From CAYJLB01 sp964370845 (lineage in GTDB: Bacteria; Bacillota; Clostridia; Oscillospirales; Ruminococcaceae): a stretch of DNA of 25,945 nucleotides. The notes beneath the pieces were generated by a model that ran no database searches, had not been told where the DNA came from, and was given only the letters and a program-made list of their open reading frames with translations. Location of the stretch: positions 1 to 25,945 of the forward strand of contig CAYJLB010000028.1 of the NCBI GenBank assembly GCA_964370845.1, written 5' to 3'. Positions 22,696 to 25,945 of this stretch are shown here, piece by piece (position 1 is the first letter of the stretch; each line of letters begins with the position of its first letter). A program made the translations under genes and the position numbers.

Positions 22696-22983
22696 TTATT
22701 TTTCACCGCTTTCTATATAAATTGAATATAACTTTGATAAAATTTCTTTTAGCAATTCATTGAAATTTTCATCAGTTTCGCCTTCATAAATTTCCAAAAG
22801 TTCTCTTAGATAATTGCAAGTTGAGTAAAAATTATCACTAGGAATTTCTTTAGGTTGATAATTATTTGCTAAATTTATTAGATATTTTGTCACAGATAAA
22901 CCACACCTTTTCGCATTTTTTTGTATTTTTATTTTTTCTTTTTTAGTTGTCCTAATTTTAATTTCTGTATCGCGTTTTTCCAT
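22696..22983 (-). CDS. mobC: MobC-like plasmid-mobilization relaxosome protein
   Basis: A 95-residue basic protein with an N-terminal ribbon-helix-helix-like part ('KIRTTKKEKIKIQKNAKRCG' then 'LSVTKYLINLANN') as in MobC proteins, which bind oriT and help the relaxase nick. The acidic C-terminal half is variable. It lies directly before the relaxase gene (TAATATG junction) and behind the inverted repeat at 23000-23063, the usual oriT-mobC-mobA order. No strong ribosome binding site is seen before the ATG. Confidence 0.8.
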   Translation of the reverse strand: MEKRDTEIKIRTTKKEKIKIQKNAKRCGLSVTKYLINLANNYQPKEIPSDNFYSTCNYLRELLEIYEGETDENFNELLKEILSKLYSIYIESGEK

Positions 22984-22999
22984 TTAAATGCCCATGGCA

Positions 23000-23127
23000 T
23001 CCGAATATTACATTATAAATATTGCAACGAAAAGTTTTTTGAAAATGTAATTTTGTATTCGGACACTACCTTTCTTATTTTAAATTAATAATTTTTTCTT
23101 AACTTTGGGGTACAAGGGTCTCCCTTG
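23000..23127. other. Candidate oriT region
   Basis: TCCGAATATTACATT (23000-23014) pairs with AATGTAA (23044-23050) and TATTCGGA (23056-23063), leaving a 5-base bulge. A second hairpin CAAGGGtctCCCTTG lies at 23113-23127. Both are directly upstream of mobC and the relaxase gene, where oriT is expected. The assignment rests on position and symmetry only. Confidence 0.45.
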
Positions 23128-23364
23128 CTTTATTGGATTTTGGGACACAAAGTTCATGCTCGCTACATCATAAGACAATATTGCTCCCCCAATTAAATCC
23201 TAAACATCACTACCTTATATTTTCATTTTTTACTGCGTTGTCGTCCTTGAAATACGGAAGTATTCCATGCGTCCTCCGCCTTGTAAAAAAAGAAACTATT
23301 TTGCATTGATATCCACAATTTAATTAGTGGAGCAATACTTATGAATTCCACTTGTTTTTTATTG
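23128..23364. other. Gene-free stretch between oriT candidate and ATPase gene
   Basis: No credible CDS is seen. On the minus strand GGCGGAGGACGCATGG (around 23270) looks like a start site, but the frame closes after 14 codons. A second short frame starting ATGAACTTTGTG (around 23157) runs for 25 codons through the CAAGGG hairpin to TAA; I cannot support it as a gene. Confidence 0.35.
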
Positions 23365-23419
23365 GGTGACAGATGACAATTTTAATTTATACACAATTTA
23401 ATTAACTATAACTGTCATC
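23365..23419. repeat. GGTGACAG inverted-repeat unit, copy 1
   Basis: GGTGACAGATGACA (23365-23378) and CTGTCATC (23412-23419) face each other across an AT-rich centre. It overlaps the last codons and stop of the ATPase gene. A closely similar unit lies in inverted orientation at 24650-24703. Confidence 0.65.
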
Positions 23420-24336
23420 TTTTTATCTTCAATAGTTAACATATCACTATTTTGATGTGTCACAATCACTTCACGAAAAAGAGAAATAATTCGCTTGTTC
23501 TTTAAACGATTATATCTATAGTTAATACCGAATTCATTTAATAGATTGTCTTTGCTTTTATTTAACTTTTTTGTCACAGCATTAGCTGAAATATTGATGT
23601 TTAACTCATCAGAAAGTTCAGTGGCAGTTCCTTCCCATTTGCTTACTACGAAGTCATTAATAACCTTACAAAAATCATCTTCTTTTTTCCCATCGCTTTC
23701 TTCATACTCGCCTAGATTTAACCATCTGCAGCTTTCCTTTTCAAATTCCACTTTAAAGCAATACCCTTCGGTGTCACGATTTACAATTGTAAGCTTACCT
23801 TTATTTTCGGTGCGTTTTTCTTTTTGCAAAACCCAAACCCCATCAACGGAACCCACAAGTCCCGTACTCCCAGTAAGCATGTTTANNNNNNNNNNNNNNN
23901 NNNNNNNNNNNNNNNNNNNNNNNNNNNNNNNNNNNNNNNNNNNNNNNNNNNNNNNNNNNNNNNNNNNNNNNNNNNNNNNNNNNNNATTAGTAAAAGTGCT
24001 ATATTATTTTTATCAGTTATTTCTCTTAATTTTTTCATATCGTTATAATCATGAGAATATAAAGTATCTGCGACTTCTGTATTTCTAATGTGCTCTAAAG
24101 TATCAAAATAGTTAATGAAGTTTATCAAAATTTCTTTCTTCCTCTTCCATAATTATTTCAAGCATTCGATTTTGTAATCGTCGGTAGTTATCTTCTAAAG
24201 CAAGATATAAAACCTCTCCACCTGTTGTTGTTAAGTTCCAAAATTTTTCTCCTGTTGCCACCGATATACATATATCGAGTGAAAGCCACGACTTCCCAAT
24301 TTTTCCGCTCCCTGCCAGCGTGACGATGGACCCATT
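23398..24336 (-). pseudogene. RepA-like AAA ATPase (RecA/KaiC fold), broken and spanning a 100-N gap
   Basis: Three pieces of one replication-type ATPase are visible on the minus strand. Piece one (24336-24112) has Walker A in 'LAGSGKIGKSWLSLD' and 'GGEVLYLALEDNYRRLQNRM', then stops at TAA. Piece two (24128-23986) is in another frame: 'DTLEHIRNTEVADT' and 'HDYNDMKKLREITDKNNIAL', the Walker B-proximal region. Piece three (23885-23398) begins 'MLTGSTGLVGSVDGVWVLQK' and runs to the C-terminus. From memory of the family about 25-30 residues are missing between pieces one and two, and only about 14 residues should fill the N gap. A TAG precedes piece one and no N-terminus is found. Decay or misassembly cannot be told apart here. 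Confidence 0.75.
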
Positions 24337-24495
24337 CTACGTACTTTTTTGTAAATATCTTCTTTGGTAGTATATTTTTTATTTAGATTAAATTAAAAAG
24401 TAAATCTCTTGTGTTAAAATTTTACCCTCCGCAAATTGTAGCGGTGGATATTGTGTGTTCAATAATTTAGTCGCTGTTATTGTGTCTAACTGTTT

Positions 24496-24598
24496 ATAGT
24501 AAATTAAGTTAGAAAAAACAGCAGAAAACTAGTAAAAAGCTTTGAAATATGCGGTTTTTTACTTGAGAGATGCTAGTATTTTCAACTTAATTTACTAT
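24496..24598. repeat. MITE-like 103-bp inverted-repeat element
   Basis: ATAGTAAATTAAGTT (24496-24510) and its exact reverse complement (24584-24598) bound a 103-bp stretch. The inside is also partly self-complementary (CTAGT, AGTAAAAA on one side; TTTTTTACT, CTAGT on the other). There is no ORF inside. Flanks are T-rich, so a target duplication cannot be decided. Confidence 0.5.
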
Positions 24599-24649
24599 TT
24601 TTATTTGTTTGGTCATTTTTTTAATACCATCCTTTCATTTTTTATAAAT

Positions 24650-24703
24650 GGTGACAGTAAAATTCATTAAATTTGTATATATATTTAACTGTCATCTGTC
24701 ACC
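24650..24703. repeat. GGTGACAG inverted-repeat unit, copy 2
   Basis: GGTGACAG (24650-24657) and CTGTCATCTGTCACC (24689-24703) face each other. Read on the minus strand it begins GGTGACAGATGACA like copy 1 at 23365, with a similar AT-rich centre. The region 24337-24838 around it holds no intact gene. Confidence 0.65.
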
Positions 24704-24770
24704 TTATCATGCTATGATTTTTTCTCCTCCTTAATATATTTAACATGACTATGTAATTTAGGCACAAAAA

Positions 24771-24792
24771 TAACCGCCATAACAGGCGGTTA
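24771..24792 (-). terminator. Terminator of the sigma-like gene
   Basis: TAACCGCC (24771-24778) pairs exactly with GGCGGTTA (24785-24792) with loop ATAACA. On the minus strand it is followed by TTTTTG. Confidence 0.75.
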
Positions 24793-24838
24793 AAACATAT
24801 CTATATTTAATATCGACAATAAGCCAAGGTAATTGTTC

Positions 24839-25711
24839 CTATAAATTTCTATTTTTTTCAAATTCTTTCCATAAATTTTGAATTTTCTTTATTTTCTTTG
24901 CAACGCCCGAATGATTGCTATAACCTAAAAGCTTTGCTATATCTTCATAAGTTTTACCTTTCATACGGTATTTTACTATTTCTAAATCTTTTGGTTTAAG
25001 GCTTTTAAGAAAACTATCTACAAAAATTTGTGAACATGATTTTTCTTCAATATTTTTATTCTTATCTACAATATCTTTAGCACGATTTTCTGAATTGTCT
25101 CGTCCCCAAATATATTCTTCATAAGATATTTGTTTATTAAGATTCCTTGAATGATACCATTTTCGATAAAAATCAATTTTTTGATTGCTATTTTTATAAT
25201 CAAAATCTTCCTGACTGCGAAACTCTTTGGCTACATCTAAAATAGCTTTTATATTGTATTTTCTGATAACTTCAGGTGCAGTGAGTGAAAAATAATAATT
25301 CATTTCTTCCATTGAAATATAACCAAAATATTCATTAGGCAAGTTTCTCCAAAAATATTGACTAGTGGGAAAGATATTTTGTTTAGTCAATTCAGCAATC
25401 CATATATCAGCAGCTTGAGAAAATTTCCACGAGGGCTCATCTCCTGAATAAATGTTTCTCGGAACATTAGGCATAATATAATTCCATGCAAAATATGCGT
25501 ATGTATCAGAGATAACTTGCCAAAAAAAGTCACTTTCAATAAAATTTAAAACTTCTCTATTAGTAGCTACTTGTCTTGGAACTCTAGGAATAATATTTAT
25601 TTCACTTCCACAGTTATCCAAAATCTCTTTTGGGATAAAATAAAACGCTGGAAGATATTCTGCATGAATAAGACGGCTTATTTCGCCATTTTCTCTTTTG
25701 ATTTTTATCAT
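24839..25711 (-). CDS. Protein with a C-terminal sigma-70 region-4-like HTH
   Basis: A 290-residue protein. The last 50 residues ('LKPKDLEIVKYRMKGKTYED', then 'IAKLLGYSNHSGVAKKIKKI') look like a sigma region 4 helix-turn-helix, ending in a recognition-type helix. The first 230 residues are rich in Trp, Tyr and Phe and I do not recognise them; no sigma region 2 is evident. It may be a regulator of the mobile element, or host-encoded; the far element boundary is unknown. AAGGA lies six to seven bases before the ATG. It is a single-gene unit with its own promoter and terminator, divergent from the gene at 25905. Confidence 0.65.
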   Translation of the reverse strand: MIKIKRENGEISRLIHAEYLPAFYFIPKEILDNCGSEINIIPRVPRQVATNREVLNFIESDFFWQVISDTYAYFAWNYIMPNVPRNIYSGDEPSWKFSQAADIWIAELTKQNIFPTSQYFWRNLPNEYFGYISMEEMNYYFSLTAPEVIRKYNIKAILDVAKEFRSQEDFDYKNSNQKIDFYRKWYHSRNLNKQISYEEYIWGRDNSENRAKDIVDKNKNIEEKSCSQIFVDSFLKSLKPKDLEIVKYRMKGKTYEDIAKLLGYSNHSGVAKKIKKIQNLWKEFEKNRNL

Positions 25712-25753
25712 TTTTTGTCCTTGTAATATATTTTTTCGGTATAGTTAAAGTAT

Positions 25754-25782
25754 ATTTTAACACATTCTGCTAAATTATTCAA
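25754..25782 (-). promoter_or_regulatory. Promoter of the sigma-like gene
   Basis: On the minus strand TTGAAT (25777-25782) and TAAAAT (25754-25759) are 17 bp apart. Confidence 0.7.
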
Positions 25783-25833
25783 TATTTTAGACTAAAAGAA
25801 TATTTCGATGATTTTCAAATCAGTTTAATTAAC

Positions 25834-25862
25834 TTGATTTTAAATGTTTGTTGTTATATAAT
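25834..25862 (+). promoter_or_regulatory. Promoter of the gene at the right edge
   Basis: TTGATT (25834-25839) and TATAAT (25857-25862) are 17 bp apart. GAGGAA at 25892-25897 precedes the ATG at 25905 by seven bases. Confidence 0.75.
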
Positions 25863-25904
25863 TAAGTAATTAAAACTAAAATAATCTTTACGAGGAAATT
25901 ACTT

Positions 25905-25945
25905 ATGAAAACAATACTAATAATCGACGGTAGCAATTTACTTTG
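25905..25945 (+). CDS. Partial gene, N-terminus 'MKTILIIDGSNLL'
   Basis: Only 13 full codons are inside the window. The hydrophobic strand followed by DGSN resembles the start of NYN-domain ribonucleases or of 5'-3' exonucleases of the PolA/flap-endonuclease fold, in which this Asp binds metal. Promoter and ribosome binding site are good, so it is a real gene cut by the window edge. It cannot be decided whether it belongs to the element or the host. Confidence 0.6.
   Translation, partial: MKTILIIDGSNLL

Larger units (their letters stand above)
18098..25945. mobile_element. Integrative mobilizable element inserted in spoVT (one end seen)
   Basis: The near end is set by the recombinase/spoVT junction at about 18098. 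The element carries a serine recombinase, rhuM, a small ORF, a relaxase, a MobC-like protein, an oriT candidate, a RepA-like ATPase and probably a sigma-like protein. There are no type IV secretion genes, so it would be mobilized by a helper. The far end is not in the window; where the element stops is unknown and the last two genes may belong to the host. Two assembly gaps lie inside it. Confidence 0.75.

Noticed and set aside
24839..25711. Genuine sigma factor
   Set aside because: Only a region-4-like HTH is visible and no region 2, so it is described by its HTH alone.

Overview
The window looks like a low-GC, spore-forming Clostridia-type Firmicute, probably from a metagenome assembly because it contains two runs of N (10 at 21212-21221, 100 at 23886-23985). 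Evidence for this: AT-rich DNA, AGGAGG/GAAAGGA ribosome binding sites, many sigma-A promoters with exactly 17-bp spacers, a class B sortase, a LacI-type regulator, a DUF4368-like large serine recombinase and a piece of the sporulation regulator gene spoVT.

Host part (1-17645). An MFS exporter and an overlapping ArsR-type regulator form one minus-strand unit with operator-like repeats in the promoter (1-2582). An eight-gene minus-strand operon (2991-9086) starts with an unusual PII protein, continues with five subunits of an HcnABC/opine-oxidase/D-hydroxyproline-dehydrogenase-like amine or amino-acid dehydrogenase, and ends with a permease and an Asp/Glu-type racemase. The likely logic is import, racemisation and oxidation of an unknown amino compound. 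Next come a PAS-GGDEF diguanylate cyclase, a LacI-type regulator with its own palindromic operator, sortase B, an unknown lipoprotein and a P-type Ca2+-ATPase. A family of dispersed intergenic repeats with short odd palindromes (core GCAACGTGACGTTGC and relatives) sits at 2608-2862, 9091-9275, 14640-14665 and 17499-17649.

Mobile part (about 18098 to the window end). The central observation is that the large serine recombinase ORF (17646-19817, minus strand) runs in frame into the last 150 codons of spoVT. The simplest reading is that an integrative mobilizable element has inserted into spoVT after roughly codon 30, between the first part of the AbrB DNA-binding domain and the rest of the protein. 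The element then carries rhuM (same operon as the recombinase, TAA directly followed by ATG), a small ORF, a relaxase with a nonsense codon at position 7, a MobC-like relaxosome protein, an oriT candidate, a damaged RepA-like AAA ATPase and a sigma-region-4-like protein. The other end of the element, which should carry the 5' part of spoVT, is not in this window. If excision restores spoVT, this is a gene-intervening element of the skin/gin/vrin kind, but in a gene that acts in the forespore, the germ line.
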